Assembly (NCBI GenBank): GCA_029215795.1
Contig: JARDYH010000003.1
Location: 68,456,109-68,520,108, forward strand
DNA: 64,000 bases
Direction of reading: 5' to 3'
Source: Anniella stebbinsi
Lineage: Eukaryota > Chordata > Lepidosauria > Squamata > Anniellidae
Below the pieces are notes generated by a model. The model was not told the DNA's origin and made no database searches. It saw only the letters and a list, made by a program, of their open reading frames with translations. This document shows, piece after piece, positions 40,637 through 52,081 of this stretch. The position numbers were made by a program, and so were the translations under genes. The first letter of the stretch is position 1. Each line of letters starts with the position of its first letter.

Positions 40637-40990
40637 CTCTAGATGGATTCCGTTTGACGCCTGGTTAGCCGATTATGCGTATAATTGCTGAAGCGCTTTA
40701 TCGTAAATGCTTGTATGCAGGAGGTAATTGAGCACTCAACTGGTGACCTTACCGGTTGTTTCAAATGCGCTTTACAAGTAGTTAATGTGGAGAATCGCTT
40801 GTTCACATAGTCAAAATGCGCTTTAACGGCAGGTCAAAATAAAACTCGCTATTTAACGCGCATTCGATAATGCGCATAATCGGAGAGAAAACGCACCTCT
40901 ACGCCCGATTTGCGCTCTGTTCTTGTAGAGGTAAATTTTTTAATGCGCCTTGAAAGAGCTTTAAATGCCTCTTGTAGAGGCAGCCATTGC
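40637..40990. repeat. CpG-dense block with repeated AATGCGC motifs
   Basis: In CpG-poor surroundings this ~350-bp block has AAATGCGCTTTA, AAAATGCGCTTTAA, GATAATGCGCATAATC, TTTAATGCGCCTTG and AACGCGCATTCG. Likely a relatively young DNA element; termini and TSD not identified. Confidence 0.45.
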
Positions 40991-41177
40991 AGGCAAACCA
41001 AAGCCTCCGGCATCAAACAATCTCCCTCTCTCTCTCTGTGCCAAAGTCTCCCGATGGTCCAGCGGGGCCACACATTTGTGGCCGGGGGTATTGCTTATTG
41101 TTTGATCATGTCTGGTGACTCTTACTTTAAAAAACTCTGCCACCAGCTGCCTCCACCTCCTCTCCTTCTGCACACCT

Positions 41178-43314
41178 GCTTGACTCTGATGCAGTCTTAA
41201 AACACTCTGGGTGGCAAGCCAGCCTCTCAGGGCCAAGCTGCAGTTGAATCTGGGTTCCTTCAGCCTCTCTCTGCCTTTTGCCAGCCAGCCGACGTCTCCA
41301 GTTTGCACCCTCAAACAATCCCCCCTCTCTCTCTGCCAAAGTCTCCCAACAGTCCAGCCAGGCTGTACACTTCTACCCTTTGGCTGGGGGTAGGGTGCCA
41401 GCTTATAGCTTGGTCACATTTCGTGACTCTTGTTTTAAAAAAACTCCATCACCAGCCACCTCTGTCTGCACCAACACTGGACTGAGATGCTCTAAAAAGG
41501 CTCTGTGTGGCATGCCAGCCTCTCAGGGCTAAGCTATAGTCGTTTCTGAGTTGTAACTCTGTCTGAAACTGATGCCAGCCAAAGCCTCCAACCAGCCAAC
41601 ACCTGCACCAACACTTGATTCTGAGACTCTCTTGAAAGGCTCTGTGTGGCATGCCAGCCTCTCAGGGTTAAGCTACAGCTATCTCTGAGTTGTGTCTTCA
41701 GTCTAACTCTGTCTCTAAGAGATATGCCAGCCAGCCCAAGCCACAAATCTATCTATTTTTCTTCAACACACACTTCAAATGTTCTGCATTGTATGCTAAC
41801 AGTGCAGACAGAACCTAGCTCACAAGTGAACAAAGTGAAATGGAAGGGAAGGGGTAGCAAAGCAAAGCAACGACATGCCAGGTTCCAACATCCACATCAA
41901 CAGGACATCCACAAAGATAAGAGTGTCTCTCTCGACTGACACCTCACTGTTGGTCATGAGAGTTTTTCTCTAAGGATGACCCTTCATCGCCCATGATGTG
42001 GAACTCAGAAAAAGGCCTCTGGCCTGTTCCGTTTTGCCCTGTGGGCTGCTTTGACTGACCTCTTCTTTCCCTCATTTTGATCTGTGGATGCCTCACCTCT
42101 GCTGAGCTCCAGGTGCTCGACTGCCCACCAAATCTGCAACAGGAAAGGTGCCCTGGTTGCCTAGCACTTCTTAGCTAAAAACTTGAGATATCCTTGATGC
42201 CAAGGGCTGAACATTCTCAAGGTGCAAAACCCTAAAGAGGAGGTTTGACAACCTGAGTTTGAAGGATATGGTTCCAGCAGTTGTTTTAAAAATATATTTA
42301 AAAATCTCAAACTTTACAAAATTCCTAAAATTCTACGGATGAACGGATCTGCTTCAAATTTGGCATGGCTAAAGACCTTCCTTAATGCTATCATGGTGCC
42401 ACATTTCATCTCTTCATCTTTAAAAATGGCAGAGCTGTAAGCATTTTTGTTAATTCTCATTAAAGTAGAGCTGCCCTTTGGCTGGGGAACATGGGAAAAA
42501 TCCAGATTTTTAAATCAAATTTCATAATTTCCCCCCTTCTCAGATTTGTTACCAAAAATCCTAACAAATCAGGTTTTTCCTGTCATATAGTCACCCTAGC
42601 ACTGGGGAAAAAAGGCCGAAGGATGAGTGGCCTCTAGGTATCTACTAGGCTGATCATATGAAAAGGAGGGCAGGGCTCCTGTAACTTTAACAGTTGTAGA
42701 GAAAAGGGAATTTCAGCCAGTGTCATTTGTATGCAATTAGTTCCTGGTGAAATTCACTCTTCATCATAGCAGTTAAAGTTGCAGAGGCCCTGGCTTCTTT
42801 TGTATATGGTCACTCTAGTATAGTGCCTGCAACTTTAACTGTTGTGATGAAGAGGGAATATCACCAGGAACTAATTGCATACAAATGACACTGGCTGAAA
42901 TTCCCTTTTCTCTACGACTGTTAAAGTTACAGGAGCCCTGTCCTCCTTTTCATATGGTCAGCCTAGTATCTACTAGCCTATAACTCTTCTGATCCAAAAA
43001 GAAATGGAGTGTTGCTTTAAGGTGAAAGTCATTCAGAATTCAACCTCTTGGCTACCTCCTTGAACTCTTTGTAGGCTTATGGGACATAGAGATTCTTACG
43101 GCGAGGCTTCATGAAGAAAACACAAGAAGCAAAGAAGTTTTAAGCCTCAAATTTATAGTGTCTTGCGAGCAACTAGATTTATTTGTTCAGTGGATCACCA
43201 GAAATGACTGAAGTGTCACAGCGGAACCAAGTCTTCCCCAATGTGGCAGCCTCCAGATGTTTTGGATTACAGTTCCCATCAGATAGCTGGGGTGGATGGG
43301 AGTTGTCATCCTAA
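41178..43314 (+). repeat. Left arm of a ~2.1-kb inverted duplication
   Basis: Reverse complement of 49943-52081, collinear over almost its whole length. In order: tandem GCCAGCCTCTCAGGG-containing units (41218-41700), TTTGCCCTGTGGGCTGCTTT near 42032, one ~155-bp unit ending at a TAGGGTGAC-type terminus (42598), the MITE E insertion, AAGCCTCAAATTTATAGTGT near 43142, and half of a CCAGATGTTTTGGATTAC palindrome. Over a ~270-base stretch aligned by eye I counted about eight differences. A further copy of the tandem unit lies outside the arm at 41000-41177. Confidence 0.85.
42646..42965. mobile_element. hAT-type palindromic MITE, copy E
   Basis: Starts TAGGCTGATC and ends GGTCAGCCTA; flanks 42638-42645 and 42966-42973 are both GTATCTAC. 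The right arm of the inverted duplication has GTATCTAC only once at the matching point (about 50284-50291, reversed), so it is the empty site. Confidence 0.92.
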
Positions 43315-43654
43315 ACATTTTGAGGGTATCTGGAGCCTGACCTTCCTAAACATTTTATCTCGGCCCAAATCCAGATTTGAGGCCCCACTGCTATGTTGGT
43401 GGGTCCGGGCTGTGGGTTCATCTGGTGGCAGCTGCAACAAATCACCATTTTTAATTTCTCTTAATGTAGCTTCTCTTTGGGACATTCATCACAAATTAAG
43501 ATGGTGGCCCTGATGCAAAATCAAAGGGATTGTGGAAAATTTAAAATGGCAGCTTGTGGACCCAGCTGCCTTGTTCAGGTAAGGATAGGGCAGGCATGAG
43601 CACAGCAGCTGCCTGAGGGTGCCAGGTGCTGATGCCAGACCTCCCATTATTCTT
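43315..43654. other. Unassigned stretch
   Basis: Start of the spacer between the inverted arms; remainder of the CCAGATGTT palindrome to about 43345, then nothing recognised. Confidence 0.35.
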
Positions 43655-43792
43655 TAAAGGTATGATCCAATGAATGTTTAGACAGGAAAAATGTCCTACA
43701 ACTCCCATAATTCCCCAGCTAGCATGGCTGCCTGTGGAATGCTGGAAATTGTAGGATATTTTCTGTCTAAAGGTGCATAGGATTGTGCCCTA
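43655..43792. repeat. Palindromic MITE-like element (TCCTACAACTCCCATAATTC type)
   Basis: TTTAGACAGGAAAAATGTCC / TATTTTCTGTCTAAAGGTGC and CTACAACTCCCATAATTCC / GGAATGCTGGAAATTGTAGG are inverted partners. The ends GGTATGATCC and GGATTGTGCCC also pair. Confidence 0.65.
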
Positions 43793-45002
43793 AATGATTT
43801 ACACCTGGAACCCTGTTTCCCTGTGTGTGGATTGCTGTTGCTAGATTGGGGTTATTATTTCTATTAATAATGTAGCATCTTCTAGAAGTGTCATTAGCAA
43901 GAGCATTTTCCAGCTTGTTCTTAATTTGCTGGATAACGCCTGATAATAAGATCCATATAAAAATAAACATCTTTGAGATTGACAAATGTAAACAAGGCTT
44001 TGAAAACTATGTTCCCCAGGCTAGTTATTATTGTCATAATCTGTTACCCTTCAGAAGTGTGTGTGTGTGTAATAACAATAATAATCCCAGCTGCAAGAAT
44101 TTAAAGTGTTCTTCTTCAGCACAGCTGCACATGAAATATTTAAATGATTTATTTACCCAATAAACAATCCCAGGTTACTTACACAAATATTTAAAACATA
44201 AGCATCTTCACTCCTATCAAATGGGAATAAAGGAGAATAATGATTTTAGTAAGGGAGGAGTTGAAGCCTGTGATTTCCAACTGCAGCATAGCATCTCATG
44301 TCAAAGGAATGCTAGACCTTACAACAGGGGCACATTTGGCAATTTGAGGAACTGTCCTGGGCACCAGCAGCCACCTGTCATCTTCATTTCCAAATAATGG
44401 CTCTGATCCCCAAGTGAGGCTCAGAGGCATTCATGGGAAAAGAAGATGGGAACAGCTAGAGGCCCTCACTTTGCCTTGAAGCAATTCCAGCTGCTAGTAA
44501 GAAATATTGTTATTGAAAGTAAAAAGTAGGAGGGGTGGAGCATCTCAATGTGTGCCAAGAAAGGTGCCTGAGGGCGCACTATACAAGGGTGCACATATTG
44601 CCCGTCACTGCCTTACAATGATGGTTGAACTGAAAAAGAGCTCCTATCACCCCAGAACCACATGTTTGGGCAAAAGATTCCCATTTCGATGAACTAGCAA
44701 TATTGGCATATAATGGTGCGCTGTCGCCAGTCAAAACAGTAGCAATAGTTGTAACCAAAGCTCCAGCTCTGGAAGTCTTTCTTCATTTTGTTACTTCCTG
44801 TTGTCCTTTCATGTCTGCTTTTCATTGTTGCTGTTTCTGGCTGCATCTCATAGGGTGACCTGCATCACCAAACATATTTTTTTAAAATTCAAAAAGGTGT
44901 TCCCACAGGGGAACAGATTTCCTTTTTGGGAGAGCAAGAGGTAACTGCGTGGAAGAAAGTGCTTGCTTTCAGGAAGTTCTTGAACCACAGGGATGGGTTA
45001 TA
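43793..45002. other. Mostly unassigned; unique-looking block at 43830-44060
   Basis: 43830-44060 is AT-rich, unlike any repeat in the window, and could be conserved non-coding sequence. A (GT)6 lies at 44059-44070. The remainder shows nothing I recognise. Confidence 0.25.
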
Positions 45003-45113
45003 GGTGGTTCTCCAAATGTTGTTGGACTACAGCTCCCATCATGTCTTACCATTGGTCATGCTGGCTAGGGCTGATGGAAGTTGCCATCCAAAAACATCTG
45101 GCTACATGTTCCT
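45003..45113. repeat. Palindromic hAT-like repeat (TTGTTGGACTACAGCTCCCA type)
   Basis: CCAAATGTTGTTGGACTACA at the left, AAAAACATCTGGCTACATG at the right, CATTGGTCATGCTGGCTAGG between. Confidence 0.6.
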
Positions 45114-45683
45114 CACTGCTGCTAAACCATGTATGCTCTATGAAACCTGAGGGAGAGGAAGAGATGAGCACCTGATATAGTTCATGGGCCTTTATTTATG
45201 GTGATCCCTCACTCACAGTACTTTGTGGGTGCTTTTCAAGACATCGTCATCCTCCAGGACTTCTCCCATTCTTTGCAACCATTTTAGCAGTTGTTGGTTT
45301 TCTTGATCAGAGAAAGTCTGGTGTATCAGGGAATGGCAGAACAAAACCCTAGTGTAGTTGTGCAATTCTCCTATACCACTGCACCACCTAGAGGTTATTT
45401 AATGGAACATATAGAAAGGCAGAGAAGGAAAGCACTTGGGGGGGACATGTGCAGATGATCCAAGCTTAATCCTTCAAAGAATCTGGAAGCAGAAGCCTCG
45501 GTAAAATGGCAGGTAAAAAGCTTCATGTAGAAAAGCCCCAAGTATCCTCTTCCCTTCTCCTACCAGTGTGTTAGTATTTCCAGATCAAAGCTTCTCTATT
45601 CACTTGCAGTTGGTAACCAATGTACATATTCATATTTTTACAGCAGAATAGTTGCCTTGTTGAAAATGGGCAAGAACAACCAA
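45114..45683. other. Unassigned stretch
   Basis: No recognised features. Confidence 0.35.
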
Positions 45684-45903
45684 GAAGAACCATGCTGAAT
45701 CATACCAAAGGTTTATCTAATGCAACATTCTGTTGGCCCAGTTGCCAATCAGATGCCTATGGGGAATCCACAACAGGACATGAGCACAATAGCAGTCTCT
45801 GGTGATGTTCCCAGGAACTAGGATTCAGAGGCATCGTGACTAGTAGCCATTGATCACCTTATCCTTCATGGATTTGTTTAATTTCCTTTTAAAGTCATCC
45901 AAC
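45684..45903 (-). repeat. CR1/L3-type LINE 3' end
   Basis: ACCATGCTGAATCATACCAA, AGGACATGAGCACAATAGCA, TAGTAGCCATTGATCACCTT, CCTTTTAAAGTCATCCAACC. Lacks the extreme 3' terminus. Confidence 0.8.
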
Positions 45904-45907
45904 CTGA

Positions 45908-45931
45908 CAGACAGACAGACAGACAGACAGT
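45908..45931. repeat. (GACA)n microsatellite
   Basis: Six GACA units directly after the CR1 remnant. Confidence 0.9.
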
Positions 45932-46409
45932 CCTAACTGCGGCTTGCATTGATCAGCCAATATGCCCATTGGAAATGGTTGTGATTAAAGAATTACATGT
46001 AGATGTATCCTTTTAAAACAAACAGCACAACCTTGAAACTTGCTGTGCTGGAAACTGGGGCATAGTGATAGTTGTACAAGTTCAGCATTCCCAAACACAT
46101 CGTGTTGCAAATGTTTTATAATAGGGCTGAAGGTGGACCAGTGCAACTGTGGAAACTTATGTGAGCCATCAGTTGTCACGCCTACAACCACCAATTTCAC
46201 TGCTGTAAGTAAACTGCATATTTGCTTAGACAGCTGCCATTAAGGCTTCCAATGGCCTTTCAATCAACCCCAAATCCTGCTGTCAGTTACTCAGTTCCAA
46301 CAAACTAATTTGAATCAGAGCTCCCCAAAGCATCATGGAGTCTTTTGAAATTTGTACATGCATCATCTGCAGCTCACAATTGTATCAGGAGATTATTATA
46401 TAGTGCTAA
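45932..46409. other. Unassigned stretch
   Basis: No recognised features. Confidence 0.35.
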
Positions 46410-46653
46410 TAGGCAACCTGGTGCCTTCCAGATATCTTGAATTACATCTATTTTAACTATTGTTATCCTTTTGTGTTTTGTCTTTTTATTATTATTACTG
46501 TTCACAGCTTGGGATTTTTTTCAGATGTATTAAGGTTTATAAATAGTATAAATAAATAAAACAATAAACTCCCATAATCCTAAAACATTGGATATGTTGG
46601 CTGGGGCTGATGGGAGCTGTAGTCTGAAACATCTGGAGGTCACTAGGCTGCCT
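46410..46653. repeat. Palindromic hAT-like repeat split by a LINE tail
   Basis: Left half TAGGCAACCTGGTGCCTTCC to 46445; right half from about 46569 (ACTCCCATAATCC, GGGAGCTGTAGTCTGAAACA, GGCTGCCTGG). Between them 46446-46568 is an L2-like 3' tail in plus orientation ending TATAAATAGTATAAATAAAT. Confidence 0.6.
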
Positions 46654-47489
46654 GGTTCTACTATAAAGTTTAGGATCTTTCTTCTAGAAATGCAAGAATC
46701 GTGCAAGAATGCAAAACCATTTCTACAGACACGCTAGAAGTATCTCATTGGACAGTAAATAATGAATAGGATTTCATTGCAAAATGCTTCTTGCAATAAA
46801 CAGGTGTAGGCTTCTATACTGTGATGCTGCACTTAAATGGCTTTTGAAATCCTTTGGGGCTATACAGAGTCTATAAATATAAAAATATTCTATTATTATG
46901 GCAAAACTGAGAAAAGATATCAAGCTAATGTGGCAGCATTGAAACATATCTAAGCAATAATCAGAAGAAGCAAACACATACACTTAAGTCACACAGAACT
47001 TTTCTACTCCAATCCTTTAGTTATGAGCTAATTTCATATCTTCTTCTTTGTCTCCTCTCTGGTACTTGTTTATTTGCTTATTTTCGGCAGGGATGGGAAA
47101 TTTTGGGAAGTCTGGGCCATTTTGGCCCTGAGCCCTCCATGGGTGTGAAAAACTCGGGGATCGGACGACCAAACAAACATGCAAAAACAACCAAAACGGC
47201 ATTCAGAGCTGCTACAGAGCATCAAAAGGGTCAAAATTAAATAGCAAATAAGCCAATTTTGACACTTTTGGAGTTTTGTAGCCATTCCAGATGCCATTTT
47301 GTTTGCAACCTTCCTTTTTTCAGTGAAGGCTGCATTGTGGGTCTGTGGAGGCCACATGTTGTCCACTTTGTATTTATGGGGTGCATAGACCATGCTATAT
47401 CTAATAAGATACTCCAGTGGTGAACAATAAAAAGGAAAAAGAATCAAAATCCAGAATTAAAATTCTGAAAATCAAATTATGCCACTAAA
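46654..47489. other. Unassigned stretch
   Basis: No recognised repeat; AT-rich. Confidence 0.35.
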
Positions 47490-48005
47490 ATCAGAGGGCA
47501 GTCTACATGTGGAAAAACCCTAGGGTGGCTAGCAAGTGGCACTGTGTCATTGATATGACACAGCAGGCATTGCGGAGCCATCCCGGGGCTTTCCCCCGAA
47601 GCTTACCCTGACTTTTTTCTGTGGAGCACGGCGCCAACAGTGCATCTGCATCTTTCATGTTGCTCCAGAGTTGCAGTGGAGGCATGGCCCGGACAGGGGG
47701 GAGGGGTGGGCCAGAGAACCAAATGGCCACTGGAATGCCTCCGTGCCTCTTCCAGTGTGGGGAGGAGGACAGTGTAAAAGCTGCATGAGGTAAGGGGGAA
47801 CCGGGGGAGGGATGCGCTGATGTGCAGTGGTGCTTGTGCAGTGGCAGAGCAGAGCAGCGATGCACGGGGTGGCAGCAGTGGCTCCTCCTCCCCCACCCAT
47901 TGATACAAACCCTGCACCTGCTCCTTGGCATGGGAACAACCCCCAGAAGCGCAGGGTGGGTTTTGGGGGCTTGCGGTGCCAATGCACCATCATCAAGACA
48001 CCTCT
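47490..48005. repeat. GC-rich repeat, related to 48600-49085
   Basis: Shares with 48600-49085 and 21500-21900 phrases such as TTGCAGTGGAGGCATGGCC versus TCGCAGTGGACACATGGCC, and CTCCTTGGCATGGGAACAAC versus CTCCTTGGCAGTGGGATTAC. Frames up to 159 codons are compositional artefacts. Confidence 0.5.
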
Positions 48006-48599
48006 AGGACTTGTTTTTGGTTTAAACAAGGAAGGCTTCTGGCTGGAAAGCTAGACTAGAAAGCTAGTGTGTATTGGAAAGGAGTACTTGTCTCCTCAAT
48101 TTTTCATGCATGGGCCTTTTTGATGTTGGAGAAGCATTTCAAATATGAGGCCCACAACCTGACTTCTGAAGTGGTGCAGCCAATGAGACTGGAAATGTCT
48201 GCTCTCTCTGAAGTGAAGCATCAGATATTAGATGAGGTAGGAACAAGGCCCTGGATTTAAAACCAAACAGCTACCCATTCCCAAAACAATAGAAAGGTGC
48301 TGTAAGGGGCTTCACTTCAGAAAACGCATATGCTACTGTCCTCATAGGTGGGTACCATGTCAGAATGCAGGTGGTGGGTCTATCTGAAGTGCTTCCCCAA
48401 CATCAAAAAGTCCTGCATGTGGAAAACTGGCGAGGCAGGACCCTTTCCATGCTCAGAGATGTTTCAGCAAGGAGGAGTACTGAAACATTTGATGCTCTAC
48501 CAGAATTCTCAGGTAGTGCTGTCTCAGGAGGACTTACCACATACATTCCCCTAAACTTATGAATTGCCATTCATTTTATATTTCAAGCCCTTCAAAATG
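48006..48599. other. Unassigned stretch
   Basis: No recognised features. Confidence 0.35.
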
Positions 48600-49085
48600 C
48601 CCTCCACAGAGCTGACTAAACACTTGGAAAGCCTCAGGGTGGATGTGCAGTGGCGTGCCGTTGATTATACAATGCAGCTGCAATCACACACACACCCCAG
48701 GGCCTTCTGCCGAAGTTGCAGAGAAAAAAAAGTCAGGGACTTACCCCCAACTATTTTCTATGGAGGAAAGGATGCACAAGATGATGTCAAGACAGCCCCT
48801 TACCTCACTCTGGAGTCGCAGTGGACACATGGCCGAGCAGTGTCTGGTGGAAGGTGACGTGCAATTGGTCACCTTCCACCAGGAAGAGGGTGGGGGAGGC
48901 TCTGATCCCCAGATGGCCATCCAGAAACCCCATGCTCCCTCCTTGGCAGTGGGATTACCCCCAAAGGAGGGAAGCTGTGGGGTTTCTGAGGGACATGGCA
49001 CCAACCCAACACCATGAAGATACCCCCCCCCCCAAACATATGGGCAGTGCCAGGGGACACGATCAAACCCACATGTTTATATCCC
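48600..49085. repeat. GC-rich repeat, related to 47490-48005
   Basis: Contains GTGGAAGGTGACGTGCAATT / GGTCACCTTCCACC (local hairpin near 48848-48880) and a C run at 49023-49034. Confidence 0.5.
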
Positions 49086-49728
49086 TAGATATGTTACATC
49101 AACAGAGCTGGCTGGGATGCTTTAGTCTTGTTTGGTTTGATTTGGGTCCAAAAATTTCCTAAAGGAAGGGAAAAAAATGAAGTGATAAATATTCTCCTCT
49201 GGTTCTGCTGAAAATTCCCAATTTCACCATACTTTCTATTCCAATGATGAAAAATGTTGTTGGTATTTGTGGCTTGAAAGGAAACGTTTATAGTTCTACT
49301 GCAGGTCCATTGTATTAGTTGCATTACTCATCTCACTCTGCCATTCATCTCAATAACCCATATCAAGGCCTTTTGCTGGTATTCTCTCTTTTATTTCTTG
49401 TTTAAAATGGGGATAAAGTGAGAGCTTCCGTGGGCAGTCTTGTGTTGAAAGCCTTTGGTTTTGTGGGCCTTTCCTTTGAATCCTTTGGGCAGTGAGAGCG
49501 TTGAATGCTATTGAGTCAGACCCAGACTTGCTGGAACAACCTGAATGGCCTTGGGTTCGTACATACAGGTACAAATAAAAACCAGCCTTATTTTTCAAGG
49601 TTTGTGGGAACTTTGAGGTAGTTTTAAAATTACTGAAAGCAAGAGGGAAGTTCTCCAACTATTAAAAGGAGATGGCTGGTTCATTCTGTGAGGAATGGTG
49701 TGTACATTATGGATTGTCTAGCAACAAA
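49086..49728. other. Unassigned stretch
   Basis: No recognised features. Confidence 0.35.
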
Positions 49729-49942
49729 TAGGGTGACCATATGACAGGAAACACCCAGATTTGTCATGATTTTTGGTAACAAATCCAGGAAGGGGGGAAA
49801 TTATGAGATTTTATGAAAAAACTGGATTTTCCCCATTCTCCCCAGCCAAAGGGCAGCTTTACTTTAATGAGAATTAACAAAAACGCTTACAGCTCCGCCA
49901 TTTTTAAAGATAAAGAGATGAAACTTGGCAACACGGCAGCTT
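49729..49942. repeat. hAT-like end (TAGGGTGACCATATGACAGG), truncated
   Basis: Same ~215-bp terminal sequence as the one starting at 50330, in the same orientation, through ATTAACAAAAACGCTTACAG, then cut at the right-arm boundary. Confidence 0.65.
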
Positions 49943-52081
49943 TAAGGAATGACAATTCCCAACCACCCCAGCTATCTGATGGGAACTGTAATCCAAAACA
50001 TCTGGAGGCTGCCACATTGGGGAAGACTTGGTTCTGCTGTGATACTTCAGTCATTTCCAGTGATCCATTGAACAAATAAATCTAGTTGCTCGCAAGACAC
50101 TATAAATTTGAGGCTTAAAACTTCTTTGCTTCTTGTGTTTTCTTCATGAAGCCTCGCCTTAAGAATCTCTATGTCCCATAAGCCTACAAAGAGTTCAAGG
50201 AGGTAGCCAACAGGCTGAATTCTGAATGACTTTCACCTTAAAGCAACACTCCATTTCCTTTTGGATCAGAAGAGTTATAGGCTAGTAGATACCTAGAGGC
50301 CACTCATCCTTAGGCCTTTTTTCCCCAGCTAGGGTGACCATATGACAGGAAAAACCCGGATTTGTTAGGATTTTTGGTAACAAATCCGAGAAGGATGGGA
50401 AATTATGAAATTTGATGAAAAATCTGGATTTTCCCCATCCTCCCCAGCCAAAGGGCAGCTCTACTTTAATGAGAATTAACAAAAATGCTTACAGCTCCAC
50501 CATTTTTAAAGATTAAGAGATGAAATGTGGCACCATGATAACATTAAGGAAGGTCTTTAGCCATGCCAAATTTGAAGCAGATCCATTCATTCATTGATTT
50601 TTAGGAATTTCTTCAAAGTTTGAGATTTTAAAATTTTGTTTTTTGAAAAATAAAACAGCCATTTTTAAAGGTAAAGAGATTAAATTTGGCACCATGATAG
50701 TTCTCTGATAGAGCTTTAGCCTTGCCAAGTTTGAAGCAAATCTGCTCATCCACTGATTTTTAGGGATGTTTTTAAAGTTTGAGGTTTTAAAATAATTATT
50801 TTTTAAAAAACTGTATTTTTAAAGATAAAGAAATGAATCCTGGCACCATGATAGATCTCAGGTAGGGCATTATTCTTGCCATGTTTGAAGTAGATCTGTT
50901 CATCCATTGATTTTTAGGAATTTCGTAAAGTTTGTGATTTCAAAACTATTTTTTTAAAAAAACCGCTGGAGCCATATCTTTCAAACTCAGGTTGTCAAAT
51001 CTCCGCTTTAGGGTATTGCACCTTGAGAATTTTCAGCCTTTGGCATCAAGGGAATCTCAAGTTTTTAGCTAAGAAGTGCTGGGCAAGCAGGGCACCTTTC
51101 CTGTTGCAGATCTGGTGGGCAATCGGGCACCTGGAGCTCAGCAGAGGCGAGGCATCCACAGATCAAAATGTGGGAAAGAAGAGGTCAGTCAAAGCAGCCC
51201 ACAGGGCAAAACGGAACAGGCCAGAGGCCTTTTTCTCAGAGTTCCACATCATGGGCAATGAAGGGTCATTCTTAGAGAAAAACTCTCACGACCAACAGTG
51301 AGGTGTCAGTCAAGAGAGAATCTCTCATGTTTGCGGATGTCCTGTTGATGTGGATGTTGGAACCTGGCATGTCGTTGCTTTGCTTTGCTTTGCTACCCCT
51401 TCCCTTCCATTTCAACTTTGTTCACTTGTGAGCTAGGTTCTGTCTGCACTGCTGGCATACAATGCAGAACATTTGAAGTGTGTGTTGGAGAAAAATGGAT
51501 AGATTTGTGGTTTGGGCTGGTTGGCATATTTCTTAGAGACAGAGTTAGACTGAAGACACAACTCAGAGATAGCTGTAGCTGAACCCTGAGAGGCTGGCAT
51601 GCCACACAGAGCCTTTCAAGTGTGTTTCAGAATCAAGTGTTGGTGCAGGTGTTGGCTGGTTGGAGGCTTTGGCTGGCATCAGTTTCAGACAGAGTTATAA
51701 CTCAGAGACAACTGTAGCTTAGTCCTGAGAGGCTGGTGTTCCACACAGAGCCTTTCAAGAGCATTTCAGAATCCAGTGTTGGTGCAGACAGAGGTGGCTG
51801 GTGGCAGAGTTTTTTTTTTAAAAAAACAAGAGTCACCAGATGTGACCAAGCTATAAGCTGGAACCCTTCCCGCAGCCACAGGGTACAAGTGGACACCCTG
51901 AATGGACTGTTGGGAGACTTTGCCAGAGAGAGAGGGGGGATTGTTTGAAGGTGGAAACTGGAGACGTTGGCTGGCTGGCAAAAGGCAGAGAGAGGCTGAA
52001 GGAACCCAGATTCAACTGCAGCTTGGCCCTGAGAGGCTGGCTTGCCACCCAGAGTGTTTTAAGACTGCATCAGAGTCAAGC
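49943..52081 (-). repeat. Right arm of a ~2.1-kb inverted duplication
   Basis: Reverse complement of 41178-43314. Compared with the left arm it lacks MITE E (empty site) and has about 340 bp more in the segment at 50500-50985, which holds three ~155-bp units instead of one. The tandem units with CTGAGAGGCTGGC recur near 51585, 51728 and 52029. No credible ORF: the 92- and 132-codon frames lack domains. Confidence 0.85.
50330..50990 (+). repeat. hAT-like terminus followed by three ~155-bp tandem units
   Basis: Starts TAGGGTGACCATATGACAGG. Tandem units begin near 50501, 50660 and 50814, each with TTTTTAAAG.TAA, GGCACCATGATAG/A, TTTGAAGCAGATC and GATTTTTAGG.A. The left arm carries a single unit ending at 42598. 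Confidence 0.7.

Noticed and set aside
47503..47982. 159-codon minus-strand frame
   Set aside because: Inside a GC-rich dispersed repeat with other long frames overlapping it on both strands; compositional.
50500..50985. Tandem units as a CRISPR-like array
   Set aside because: Units are long (~155 bp), contiguous and lack constant-repeat/variable-spacer structure; the genome is vertebrate.
41178..52081. Inverted arms as a simple assembly duplication
   Set aside because: The arms differ by scattered substitutions, by a MITE with its own TSD, and by tandem-unit number, so they are not the same sequence placed twice. A more complex misassembly still needs long reads to exclude.
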